Source of the DNA: Nannocystis punicea | GTDB taxonomy: Bacteria; Myxococcota_A; Polyangia; Nannocystales; Nannocystaceae | Direction: 5' to 3' | NCBI RefSeq assembly: GCF_026965555.1 | Contig: NZ_CP114040.1 | Location: 806,001-870,000 of the forward strand | DNA: 64,000 nucleotides | In this document: piece by piece, positions 8,870 through 16,796 of the stretch | Position numbering within the stretch: the stretch's first letter is position 1 | Layout: every line of letters begins with the position of its first letter | Made by a program: the position numbers and the translations under genes | The notes under the pieces: generated by a model | Seen by the model: only the letters and a program-made list of their open reading frames with translations | Told to the model about the DNA's origin: nothing | Databases searched by the model: none

Positions 8870-8972
8870 TTCGCGTTTCCTGCTGCGCCGGCGGCGGCGC
8901 GGCGGTACGTCCGCCGCTTGCGGGGTGCGTGACCGCTCGCGGGCCCCGCTTGCGACGGCCGCGGCCTCGGCC

Positions 8973-8978
8973 TAGCCT
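8973..8978 (+). promoter_or_regulatory. -10-like TAGCCT ahead of the histidine kinase leader
   Basis: TAGCCT ends nine bases before the ATG at 8988, the start of a 30-codon leader frame that runs into the histidine kinase gene. Spacing and form match the other TAnnnT start-proximal hexamers in this window. Confidence 0.35.
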
Positions 8979-8987
8979 CGCTCCCTC

Positions 8988-9080
8988 ATGGCCTCCTCGC
9001 CGCGATCTGCAGTCTCCGCGCGCCGCGACGGCCGGAGGACGCGCGCGGCCCGTGCTGGAGCGGTCCGCGCGAGTCGATGA
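8988..9080 (+). CDS. 30-codon leader frame overlapping the histidine kinase start
   Basis: An ATG at 8988 opens an Arg/Ala-rich 30-residue frame (MASSPRSAVSARR...) whose TGA (9078-9080) overlaps the ATG at 9077 of the kinase gene in the ATGA arrangement. Together with the TAGCCT hexamer nine bases upstream, this looks like a translated leader coupled to the kinase. Codon use alone does not prove translation. Confidence 0.3.
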   Translation: MASSPRSAVSARRDGRRTRAARAGAVRASR

Positions 9081-12000
9081 TGACGCGTGACGACGACGAG
9101 CTCGCCAGAGAGCGCGAGCGGCTGCAGATCACCCTCGCCAGCATCGGCGACGCGGTGATCAGCACCGACGTCGAGGCCCGCGTCACCTACCTCAACCCGG
9201 TCGCCGAGGCGCTGACCGGCTGGCCGGCGAGCGAGGCGGTCGGTCGCCCGCTGACCGAGGTGTTCCAGATCCTCCACGAGTACACGCGCGCGCCGGTGGA
9301 GAACCCGGCGCTGAAGGCCCTGCGCGAGGGGGTGGTCGTCGGCCTGGCGAATCACACCAGCCTGCTCGCCCGCGGCGGCGGCGAGCGCCCGATCGACGAC
9401 AGCGCCGCGCCGATCCGCGACTCCGGCGGGCGCCCGGTCGGGGCCGTCCTCGTGTTCCGCGACGTCAGCGAGCGCCGCCGGGCCGAGGAGGCGCAAGCCC
9501 GCCTGGCGGCGATCGTCGCCTCGTCGGAGGACGCGATCGTCAGCAAGACCCTCGACGGCGTCATCCGCACCTGGAACGCCGGCGCCGAGCGGCTGTTCGG
9601 TTACACCGAGGCCGAGGCCGTGGGCCGGCCGATCACGCTGATCATCCCGCCCGAGCGGATCGACGAGGAGAAGCGGATCCTGGCGCGGCTGGTCCACGGC
9701 GAGCGCGTCGAGTGGTTCGAGACCGTGCGCGTGGCCCGGGACGGCCGCCGCCTCCACATCTCGCTGACCGTGTCGCCGCTGCGCGACGCCGAAGGTCGGG
9801 TGATCGGCGCGTCGAAGATCGCCCGCGACATCACGGCGCAGAAGCGGGCGGAGGCGGCGTTGCGGTCCAGCGAGGGCCGCCACCGCTTCCTCGCCGAGCT
9901 GGCGGCCGCGACCCAGCCGCTGACCGACCCCGACGCGATCCTGACCGTCACCGCGCGCCTGCTCGCCGAGTACGTCGGCGCCGACCGCTGCGCCTACGCC
10001 GAGGTCGAGGACGACGTGTTCGTGATCGCCGGCGATTACGCGCGCGGGGTCCCCAGCATGGTCGGCCGCTGGCCGGTGGTCGGGTTCGGCCAGGCGCTGA
10101 TGGACACGATGTGGGCCCACGAGCCGTTCGTGATCGAGGACGTGGACCTCGATCCGCGCGTCGGCCATGACCTCTCGGCCTACCGGGCGGCCCACATCGG
10201 CGCCGGGATCTGCGTGCCCTTGCACAAGCAAGGAAGATTCATCGCCACGATGGCGATCCACACCCGGGCGCCGCGGCGCTGGCTGGCGGAGGAGGTGACC
10301 CTCCTGCGCACGGTGGCCGATCGCTGCTGGGAGGCGCTCGAGCGGGCCCGCGCGGCCCGGCGCCTGCGCGACAGCGAGGCCCGCTACCGCGCGATCGTCG
10401 AGGCCACGCCGGAGTGCGTCGACCTGCTCGCGCCCGACGGCACCGTGCTGCAGATGAACTCGGCCGGCCTGCGCATGCTCGAGACCGACGGCGAGATGGC
10501 GCTGGGGCGCAGCATCTACGAGGCCATCGCCCCCGAGGACCGCGCGGCGTTCCGCGCCTTCCATGACCGCGTGTGCCGCGGCGAGCCGGGCACGCTCGCG
10601 TTCGACATGGTCGGCCGGCGCGGCACCCGGCGACACATGGAGTCGACCGCGGTCCCGCTGCCCGCGGCCCGCGGCGGCTGGAACCACCTCGCGGTCAGCC
10701 GCGACGTCACCGAGCGGACGGCGGCCGAGCGAGCGCTGGCCGACAGCCGGGCGCGCCTCGACTTCGCGGTGCGGCTGTCCGGGGTCGGCTTCTGGTACTG
10801 CGACCTGCCATTCGACGAGCTGCAGTGGGACGAGCGGGTCAAGGAGCACTTCTGGCTGCCGCCCGCGGCGCGCGTCACCATCGAGACGTTCTACGAGCGC
10901 ATACACCCGGAGGACCGCGAGCGGACGCGGGCGTCGATCGAGGCATCGATCGGCGACGTGGCGCCCTACGACATCGACTACCGCACGGTCGACCCGGCCA
11001 CCGGCGCGATCAAGTGGATCCGCGCGCTCGGCGGGACTGTCCGCGCCGCCGACGGCACGCCGCTCCGCTTCGACGGGGTGACGGTCGACATGACCGAGCG
11101 CAAGCGCGACGAGCAGCGCCTGGAGGCCGCCCTCGCGCGCGAGCAGGCGCAGGCCCACATGCTGCGGCAGGTGGCCGACGCGTCGCTCGCCATCCACTCG
11201 GCGCAATCGCTCGAGTGCGTGCTGCAGACGGTGGCCGAGCAGGCGCGGCGGATCATCGGCGCCGGCCATGCCTGCGCCGGCCTGACCGCGATCGACGACT
11301 CGTCGGCCGCGCTGGCCGTGACGACCACGCTCGACGGCGTGCGCCGCGAGTACGGCGCGCCCGCCGGCGTCGAGGTGCTGGTCGACCTGGTATCGCGGAG
11401 CCAGCGGCCGCTGCGGCTGGCCGCCGAGGGCTCCGCCCCGCGCGGCGACGGCGGCGGGCCGCGGCGGTGGTTGGCGGCGCCGTTCGTCGCTCGCAACGGC
11501 GAGAACCTCGGCCTGGTGCAGCTGTGGGACGAGCGCGACGGCGGGTTCGACGAGAGCGACGAGGTCGTGCTGGTCCAGCTGGCGCACATCACCTCGGTGG
11601 CGATCGAGAACGCCCGGCTGTACGCGGCGCTGCGCGAGCAGGACCGGCGCAAGGACGAGTTCCTGGCGCTGCTGGCCCACGAGCTGCGCAACCCGCTGGC
11701 GCCGATCCGCAACGGCCTCGAGGCGCTGCGGCTGTCGGACGACCCGGTGCTGCAGGCCCGCACGCAGGCGGTGATGGACCGCCAGCTCGGGCACATGGTC
11801 CGGCTCATCGACGACCTGCTCGACATCTCGCGGATCAGCCGCAACAAGATGGAGCTGCGCCGCTCGCGGGTGCTGCTCGCCGACGTGGTGAGCAACGCGA
11901 TCGAGACGGCGCGGCCGTTCATCGACGCGGCGCGGCACACCCTCGAGGTCTCGCTGCCGCCCGGGCCCGTCGTCCTCGACGCCGACCTGACCCGGCTCGC

Positions 12001-12733
12001 GCAGGTGTTCAGCAACCTGCTGACCAACAGCGCCAAGTACACGCCGCCCGGCGGTCACATCCAGCTGTCCGCCGAGCTCGGCGACCGCGAGGTGCGGGTG
12101 GTGGTCCGCGACGACGGGATCGGCATCCCGCAGGCGGCGCTGACGAGCATCTTCGACATGTTCTCGCAGATCGATCGCTCCATCGAGCGCTCGAACGGGG
12201 GCCTCGGGATCGGGCTGGCGCTGGTCAAGGGGCTGGTCGAGATGCACGGCGGGACGGTCACCGGCGACAGCCCGGGGCCGGGCCAGGGCAGCTTCTTCAC
12301 CGTGACGCTGCCGGTGATCGCGGCGGCGCCGCGAGCGACCGGGGCAGGCGGCGGCAACGAGCGCGACGGCGGCGGAGGACAGCGCGTCCTGGTCGTCGAC
12401 GACAACGAAGACTCGGCGCTGACGATGGCGATGATGCTGCGCTTGCTCGGCCACCAGGTCCAGACGGCGCACGACGGCCACCAGGCGCTCGCGGCGGCGG
12501 AGTCGTTCCGGCCCGACATCATCCTCATGGACATGGGGATGCCGCGGCTGAACGGCTATGACGCGACGCGGCAGATCCGGGCGAAGCCGTGGGGCGCCGC
12601 CATTCGCATCATCGCCCTCACCGGTTGGGGGCAGGACAGCGACCGCTTGCGCTCGAAGGAGGCGGGTTGCGACCTGCACCTGGTCAAGCCGGTGTCGCTG
12701 GCGGAGCTCAAGAAGCTGCTCGCCTCGTCGTGA
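9077..12733 (+). CDS. Hybrid sensor histidine kinase (PAS/GAF multi-sensor, receiver)
   Basis: A 1218-residue soluble hybrid kinase with no transmembrane helix. Order: PAS (about 14-135), PAS (about 145-260, LDGVIRTWNAGAERLFGYT), GAF (about 270-425), PAS (about 435-555), PAS with PAC (about 565-690), GAF (about 705-850). The HisKA H-box LLAHELRNPL puts the phospho-accepting His at 868. The HATPase_c domain has NLLTNSAKYTPPGG, DDGIGIP and NGGLGIGLALV. The receiver domain (about 1105-1215) has Asp1152 (ILMDMGMP) and Lys1204 (LVKPVS). Six sensory modules suggest integration of several cytoplasmic cues. No cognate regulator is adjacent. Two tandem ATG codons (9077, 9080) start the gene, overlapped by the leader frame. 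Confidence 0.95.
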   Translation: MMTRDDDELARERERLQITLASIGDAVISTDVEARVTYLNPVAEALTGWPASEAVGRPLTEVFQILHEYTRAPVENPALKALREGVVVGLANHTSLLARGGGERPIDDSAAPIRDSGGRPVGAVLVFRDVSERRRAEEAQARLAAIVASSEDAIVSKTLDGVIRTWNAGAERLFGYTEAEAVGRPITLIIPPERIDEEKRILARLVHGERVEWFETVRVARDGRRLHISLTVSPLRDAEGRVIGASKIARDITAQKRAEAALRSSEGRHRFLAELAAATQPLTDPDAILTVTARLLAEYVGADRCAYAEVEDDVFVIAGDYARGVPSMVGRWPVVGFGQALMDTMWAHEPFVIEDVDLDPRVGHDLSAYRAAHIGAGICVPLHKQGRFIATMAIHTRAPRRWLAEEVTLLRTVADRCWEALERARAARRLRDSEARYRAIVEATPECVDLLAPDGTVLQMNSAGLRMLETDGEMALGRSIYEAIAPEDRAAFRAFHDRVCRGEPGTLAFDMVGRRGTRRHMESTAVPLPAARGGWNHLAVSRDVTERTAAERALADSRARLDFAVRLSGVGFWYCDLPFDELQWDERVKEHFWLPPAARVTIETFYERIHPEDRERTRASIEASIGDVAPYDIDYRTVDPATGAIKWIRALGGTVRAADGTPLRFDGVTVDMTERKRDEQRLEAALAREQAQAHMLRQVADASLAIHSAQSLECVLQTVAEQARRIIGAGHACAGLTAIDDSSAALAVTTTLDGVRREYGAPAGVEVLVDLVSRSQRPLRLAAEGSAPRGDGGGPRRWLAAPFVARNGENLGLVQLWDERDGGFDESDEVVLVQLAHITSVAIENARLYAALREQDRRKDEFLALLAHELRNPLAPIRNGLEALRLSDDPVLQARTQAVMDRQLGHMVRLIDDLLDISRISRNKMELRRSRVLLADVVSNAIETARPFIDAARHTLEVSLPPGPVVLDADLTRLAQVFSNLLTNSAKYTPPGGHIQLSAELGDREVRVVVRDDGIGIPQAALTSIFDMFSQIDRSIERSNGGLGIGLALVKGLVEMHGGTVTGDSPGPGQGSFFTVTLPVIAAAPRATGAGGGNERDGGGGQRVLVVDDNEDSALTMAMMLRLLGHQVQTAHDGHQALAAAESFRPDIILMDMGMPRLNGYDATRQIRAKPWGAAIRIIALTGWGQDSDRLRSKEAGCDLHLVKPVSLAELKKLLASS

Positions 12734-12853
12734 GGCCGCGCGAGCTCCGCGGCGCCCGTGCGGGCGCGCTCGGCCGGGCTCCGCGGCGAGGTACCGCTCG
12801 CGAACGGCGAGAGGCTGGCGCCGCGCGGCGGGTTCAGCCACGAGAACGGGCGA

Positions 12854-14077
12854 ATGACGCGGCGCGCCGATCGGGACGAGGCAGAGCTCGACGAGCTCTA
12901 CGCGGCGCCGCTGGCCGAGTTCACCGCGGTGCGCGACGCGCTGGCCAAGCAGCTGCGGGCGCAGGGGGACAGCGCCGGCGCGACGCGGGTGAAGTCGCTG
13001 CGCAAGCCGAGCACCTCGGTGTGGGCGATCAATCAATTGGCGCGCCGCGAGCCGAAGCGCCTCGAGGCGCTGCTGCGCGCGGGTGAACGGATGCGCGAGG
13101 CCCACGGGGCGGCGGCGGTGCGCGAGGCGACGCGGGCCCACCACGAGCTGGTGTGGGAGCTGCTGCAGAAGGCCACCGACGTGCTGGCAGAGGCCGGCAT
13201 CCGCACGCCCGGGGCGCACCTCGACGGCATTCGCATCACCCTGCAATCGGCCCCGACTGCGAGCGAGCACGAGCGCGAGCTGCTGCGCCGCGGGATGCTG
13301 ACGGCGGAGCTCGAGCCGGCCGACGTCGCCGACGTGATGCACCTGCTCGCGGGGCGAGTCGGCGGGGCGATCGAGGCGCCGGAGGCGAAGGAGGAGCGCG
13401 CGAAGGAGGAGCGCGCGGAGGAGGAGCCCGCGGAGGAGGCGCGGAGCGAGCGAGCGGAGACGAGGCGCAAGCGGGCGAAGGCGACGCGCGGCGCGAAGGA
13501 GCGTCGCCAACGGGCGCTCCCCGAGCGGGCGAAGCGAGCGAAGCCCGGGCGAGCGAAGGCGACGCGCGGCGCGAAGGAGCGTCGCCAACGGGCGCTCCCC
13601 GAGCGGGCGAAGCGAGCGAAGCCCGGGCGGGCGAAGGCGGAGCCGAAGCGCGGGCGGGTCGCAGTCGATCGGGCAGCCGAGAAGGCGGCGCGGGCAGCCG
13701 AGAAGGCGGCGCGGGCAGCCGAGAAGGCGGAGCTTCAGCGCGAGCAGGCCGAGCAGCGCCGCGCCGAACAGGTGGAGCGGAAGCGACAGACGACGCTCCG
13801 CCGCGCCCACGAGAAGGCGACCCGCGAGGCGCGACGCCGGGCAGAGCTGACGGAGCGCGCCGAGGCAGCCGCGCGAGAGGCCGACCGCGAGGCCCGAGCG
13901 GCAGAACGCGCGGCGCAGGCGGCCAGACAGCGGGCGGACAAGGCGGAGCAGGCGGCGTCGGAGGCCCGCGCGGAAGCGGAGAGCGCCGAGGAGGCGCGCG
14001 CGGCCGCCGAACGCGAGCTCGACGAGGACGCTTCGAAGTCCTCACGCGGGCGCGCGAGGTCGGGGCGGGCGCGTTGA
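12854..14077 (+). CDS. Conserved N-terminal domain with a long Ala/Arg/Glu coiled coil
   Basis: About 407 residues from the ATG at 12854. Residues 1-175 form a helical domain (ADRDEAELDELYAAPLAEF, KSLRKPSTSVWAINQLARR) that I recall from uncharacterised actinobacterial and myxobacterial proteins. The rest is a highly charged Ala/Arg/Glu/Lys coiled coil resembling TolA or histone-like tails. The coil contains a near-exact 26-residue duplication and three copies of AAEKAAR. Codons upstream to 12758 are in frame but lack the conserved character. The function is unknown. The basic Lys/Arg/Ala repeats would suit nucleic-acid binding or a spacer role. About 480 bp after the stop (14078-14560) hold no gene I can support. 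Confidence 0.7.
   Translation: MTRRADRDEAELDELYAAPLAEFTAVRDALAKQLRAQGDSAGATRVKSLRKPSTSVWAINQLARREPKRLEALLRAGERMREAHGAAAVREATRAHHELVWELLQKATDVLAEAGIRTPGAHLDGIRITLQSAPTASEHERELLRRGMLTAELEPADVADVMHLLAGRVGGAIEAPEAKEERAKEERAEEEPAEEARSERAETRRKRAKATRGAKERRQRALPERAKRAKPGRAKATRGAKERRQRALPERAKRAKPGRAKAEPKRGRVAVDRAAEKAARAAEKAARAAEKAELQREQAEQRRAEQVERKRQTTLRRAHEKATREARRRAELTERAEAAAREADREARAAERAAQAARQRADKAEQAASEARAEAESAEEARAAAERELDEDASKSSRGRARSGRAR
13475..13630 (+). repeat. 78-bp tandem duplication inside the coiled-coil gene
   Basis: Two near-identical 78-bp units (13475-13552 and 13553-13630) encode two copies of a 26-residue basic segment containing RGAKERRQRALPERAKRAK. The length is a multiple of three, so the frame is kept. 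Confidence 0.85.
13673..13735 (+). repeat. Three 21-bp tandem units (AAEKAAR)
   Basis: GCAGCCGAGAAGGCGGCGCG recurs at 13673, 13694 and 13715 and encodes heptads of AAEKAAR, which extend the predicted coiled coil by exact heptad steps. Confidence 0.8.
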
Positions 14078-14560
14078 GCGGGAGGGTCCCGGCGGTCCGA
14101 ACGCGGCGCTCGCGGGCTGACTTCGGCGGAGGGGCAGGGAGCCGTTCGGCGGCTCGAGCAATCGCTGCGTCTCACGGGCACTGGCGACTGTGAGCACAGT
14201 CCAGCGAGAGCTACCCGGGGGGCCATGATCGGCGAGGTCGAATCAGCCCATCGCGGCCCTATTGGGCCAGGGAAGGCGAGCAATGGAGGCGCTGCGAGGG
14301 CCGCGGCAAGGGCGAGCCGGCGAGGTCGGCACGGCGCTTGGGCGAGCGAGCAATGGCGGCACTTCGGGATCGGCCTTCGGCGGTTCGCGCGCGAGGCCGC
14401 GGCGGACGCTCGCTCCGGCGGCCCGAGCAATTGCCGCCCGAATGCCGCCGTGACGATGAACTCGCGCGAGGTTCCGTCCGCTGGAGGTCGGCCGTACGCA
14501 AGGGCTCGCTTGTCGCGCGACGAACCTGGCTCATTTCTTTTAATAAGATAAGCAAGAGAA

Positions 14561-14962
14561 TCATGCCGACCGAGCAAGGGCCGCCGCGTCCGGATGAGCA
14601 GTCGCCGTGTGACGAGCGCGCGCGCCGGTGGATCCACGACCGCCGCAATCAGGACGAATACGACGACCGGGAGGAGCGCGAGGACGTGCCGACTCCGCCG
14701 GAGCCGCGTCCGAAGAGTCGCTGATTCGCGGCGCCGCGGGTCGATCGCGGTCGCGCGATTCGCCCTCCTGCGCGAACACCAGCCAGAGTCCGACGAAGAC
14801 GGCGAGCAGCGAGCCGGACAGGGCCAGGGAGAGCGCCACGCTCTTGGTGACGCGCGAGGTGATGATAGAGAGATCGATGGAGACCGCGAGCATGAGCGGC
14901 ACCAGGCCGAGGGTCGCGTAGATCGTGGCGAGCCGGGCGAGGTCGGCGGCGATCGTTCCCAC
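14561..14962 (-). CDS. Hypothetical two-helix membrane protein
   Basis: About 133 residues from a GTG at 14962. Two clear hydrophobic segments lie at about 10-32 (ARLATIYATLGLVPLMLAV) and 42-65 (SVALSLALSGSLLAVFVGLW). An acidic then Arg/Pro-rich tail follows. The hydrophobic run is unlikely to arise by chance in this GC-rich shadow frame, but the start is uncertain, with no Shine-Dalgarno, and the C-terminal half is low quality. It overlaps completely with the small plus-strand frame at 14563-14724, so at most one of the two is likely to be right in that overlap. Confidence 0.35.
   Translation of the reverse strand: MGTIAADLARLATIYATLGLVPLMLAVSIDLSIITSRVTKSVALSLALSGSLLAVFVGLWLVFAQEGESRDRDRPAAPRISDSSDAAPAESARPRAPPGRRIRPDCGGRGSTGARARHTATAHPDAAALARSA
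14563..14724 (+). CDS. Possible 53-residue charged protein
   Basis: The ATG at 14563 follows a locally AT-rich stretch (TTCTTTTAATAAGATAAG) with AAGAGAA at Shine-Dalgarno distance. The product is very hydrophilic, with balanced composition (DERARRWIHDRRNQDEYDDR) and a Pro-rich end. Such a sudden AT-rich upstream region in a GC-rich genome supports a real promoter. It overlaps the minus-strand membrane-protein frame, and an orphan terminator on the same strand lies about 475 bp downstream. Confidence 0.35.
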   Translation: MPTEQGPPRPDEQSPCDERARRWIHDRRNQDEYDDREEREDVPTPPEPRPKSR

Positions 14963-15198
14963 GCAGGAGTCGCGGACCCGCGCCGCCTCCGCGCCGCGCG
15001 GCGCACCGCCGAATCGGCCGGCGCGGGTATTTCCCAGCGCGGAACAGCCGCTGCCGGACCACGGCGATTCGCCGCGCCGGATCGGCCCGCGACGATCGCG
15101 GCTCGCAGGGCGTCGTTGCGCGGGCGCGAGGCTCTGCTTGAATGAGAGGCGGCGACGGACCGAGTCGCCATCGGCCATCGCTGTGTCCGATCGGGGGT

Positions 15199-15241
15199 CC
15201 GATCACGGGCGCTCCCTCGGGGCGCCCGTGATCGGTTTTTT
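15199..15241 (+). terminator. Strong intrinsic terminator with no obvious gene before it
   Basis: A perfect 14-bp stem (CCGATCACGGGCGC / GCGCCCGTGATCGG) with a 9-nt loop is followed by a T-run on the plus strand. It is the most classical rho-independent terminator in the window. No well-supported plus-strand gene lies in the preceding 475 bp, so it may end a small RNA or the short frame at 14563-14724. Confidence 0.8.
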
Positions 15242-15259
15242 AAAGAAATACAGAAATAC

Positions 15260-15304
15260 GAGGCCCGCGAGCGGAGGACGAACTCCCGCGGAGTCGCGGG
15301 CCTC
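15260..15304. other. Second inverted repeat downstream of the terminator
   Basis: An 11-bp perfect inverted repeat (GAGGCCCGCGA / TCGCGGGCCTC) with a 23-nt loop lies 19 bp after the terminator T-run. The rest of 14963-15536 shows no gene I can support. Confidence 0.5.
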
Positions 15305-15494
15305 TTCGTACTCACGCCCACGTCGCCGAGTGGCTCGAGTCGGCGCGCGAGCGTGCTCGAGGCCAGCGCCACCGCCACTTTCAGCCAGCCGACGGTGCGC
15401 GACGTCTCCGGCCTGACCTGCACCGGCTCCACTCTTGAGCGTGCATTCCGGGCGGACGCGCAATGTGACGACCGAGCGGCGGAGATCCGTGGCC

Positions 15495-15519
15495 TATATA
15501 TATTTATATATATATAATA
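15495..15519. other. AT-only island (alternating TA)
   Basis: Twenty-five consecutive A/T bases, mostly alternating TA, sit in DNA that is otherwise above about 70 percent GC. They lie 18 bp beyond the 3' end of the M24-like gene. This is an easily melted, cruciform-prone site. No gene start is near enough on either strand to call it a promoter. Confidence 0.5.
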
Positions 15520-15536
15520 CAGGTCGGAGCGTCGGT

Positions 15537-16613
15537 TCAGCGCACGAGCAGGTCGGGCCGTGGTCGGCCGTGGACCGGCACGGTCGGCCAGGACGGATCG
15601 ACCGTGAGGAACTCGAGCTCGCCGCCGCGGAGCAGCGCGGTGTCTTCGATCTTCATCCCCGGCAGGGAAGGGTTGTAGGCGACTGCGCCGTCGTCCGCGA
15701 GGGTCTGGGAGTTCCCCGGGCGGACGAGGGACTCGCGGGCCGCGTAGCCGCACGGGCCGCCCTGGTGGTGGGCCTCCTCGGCCCTGGGCTGGCCCGCGTG
15801 CGCGTAGGCGGCGGTCATCGCCGCGAACACCGCCGACAGCTCCGCGCCGGGCGTCGACGCTGCGAACGCTGCCGCCTCGACCTCGGCGACGACGGCGGCC
15901 GCGCGGCGCTCCGCGGGCGTGGGTGTCCGAAAGTACAGGTGACGCGTCAGGCAGGCGTAGAGGCCGTGGCGGCGGGCGCAGAACACCATCATCGCGCGGG
16001 CGCCGAGCGGCTCGTCGCGCGGGGTCGGGTGGCGATAGAGCGGCAGGCGGCGCTCGCCGGCCGCGAGGATCAGCGCCGGTTCGATGCCGCGCGACCCCAG
16101 CGCCTCGCTGCCTGCGCCGGCCAGCTGCAGCTCCGTCCATTCCGGGCGGGCCGCCTGCAGCGCCGCAGTCATCGCCTCCGCGGCCGCGCGACCGAGTCGG
16201 CGGTAGCGCTCCTGCTCGGGCCCCGTCAGCGACCAGCGCGCGCGCGCCAGCGGGCCCGGCAGCGGGACCTCGTCCGCTTCGGGGCGATCGGAGGCGACCC
16301 GGCCTCCGCCGGCGCAGCGGGCGACGAATTGCTCGCGCTGCTCCGGCGCCGCCCACGGGTGCGACCACAGCGGCAGCTCCGTGACCTCCTCCGCCTGCAG
16401 GCGCTCGCGCTCGATCGCGTCGGTCAGGACCCACGCCTCGTCGGCGGTGATCAGCACCTCGGCCACCCCGCGCTCGCTGGTCGCCAGCACGACGCTCGAA
16501 CCGCCGGCAGTCGCCCACGCGAACCAGTCCGAGCCGCGCAGGCGCACTGCCGCCAGCCGCGACGCTCGCAGGCAGCGGCGGACCAGCGCCAGCTTGTCGG
16601 CGATCTCCGTCAT
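15537..16613 (-). CDS. M24 (Xaa-Pro peptidase-like) protein with altered metal site
   Basis: A 358-residue protein with the two-domain layout of aminopeptidase P relatives: a creatinase-like N-domain (about 1-125) and a pita-bread M24 domain (about 130-358). HHQGGPCGYAARE and NPSLPGMKIEDTALL correspond to the His and Glu loops. At the place of the usual first two metal-binding Asp residues it reads MVFCARRHGLYACLTRHLYF, with no Asp. Family knowledge says two Asp, one His and two Glu bind the metals, so this protein probably lacks normal dinuclear activity or is a binding protein. ATG at 16613. It is divergent from the giant repeat protein. Confidence 0.75.
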   Translation of the reverse strand: MTEIADKLALVRRCLRASRLAAVRLRGSDWFAWATAGGSSVVLATSERGVAEVLITADEAWVLTDAIERERLQAEEVTELPLWSHPWAAPEQREQFVARCAGGGRVASDRPEADEVPLPGPLARARWSLTGPEQERYRRLGRAAAEAMTAALQAARPEWTELQLAGAGSEALGSRGIEPALILAAGERRLPLYRHPTPRDEPLGARAMMVFCARRHGLYACLTRHLYFRTPTPAERRAAAVVAEVEAAAFAASTPGAELSAVFAAMTAAYAHAGQPRAEEAHHQGGPCGYAARESLVRPGNSQTLADDGAVAYNPSLPGMKIEDTALLRGGELEFLTVDPSWPTVPVHGRPRPDLLVR

Positions 16614-16796
16614 TCGCGGCACATCGGGCGGAGGCTCCGCCGAGCAATGGTTGGCGATCTCCGGCGATCGGCAAGCGGGCTGCAGCGAGAATTGACAGGA
16701 CCTCCGCAGGCGAGGCGCTGCGCAGCTTGCGACGCCCCGGCGACGGTCGCGGACGCGACGGGGCGGAGGCGTGCTGGCGTCCGTCATTGGCGCGAC

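Noticed and set aside
8972..13810. A 1612-codon minus-strand open frame opposite the histidine kinase
   Set aside because: It is the shadow of the plus-strand kinase and coiled-coil genes. The high GC at third positions removes stops, and the product is Arg/Ala/Leu-rich with no domain.
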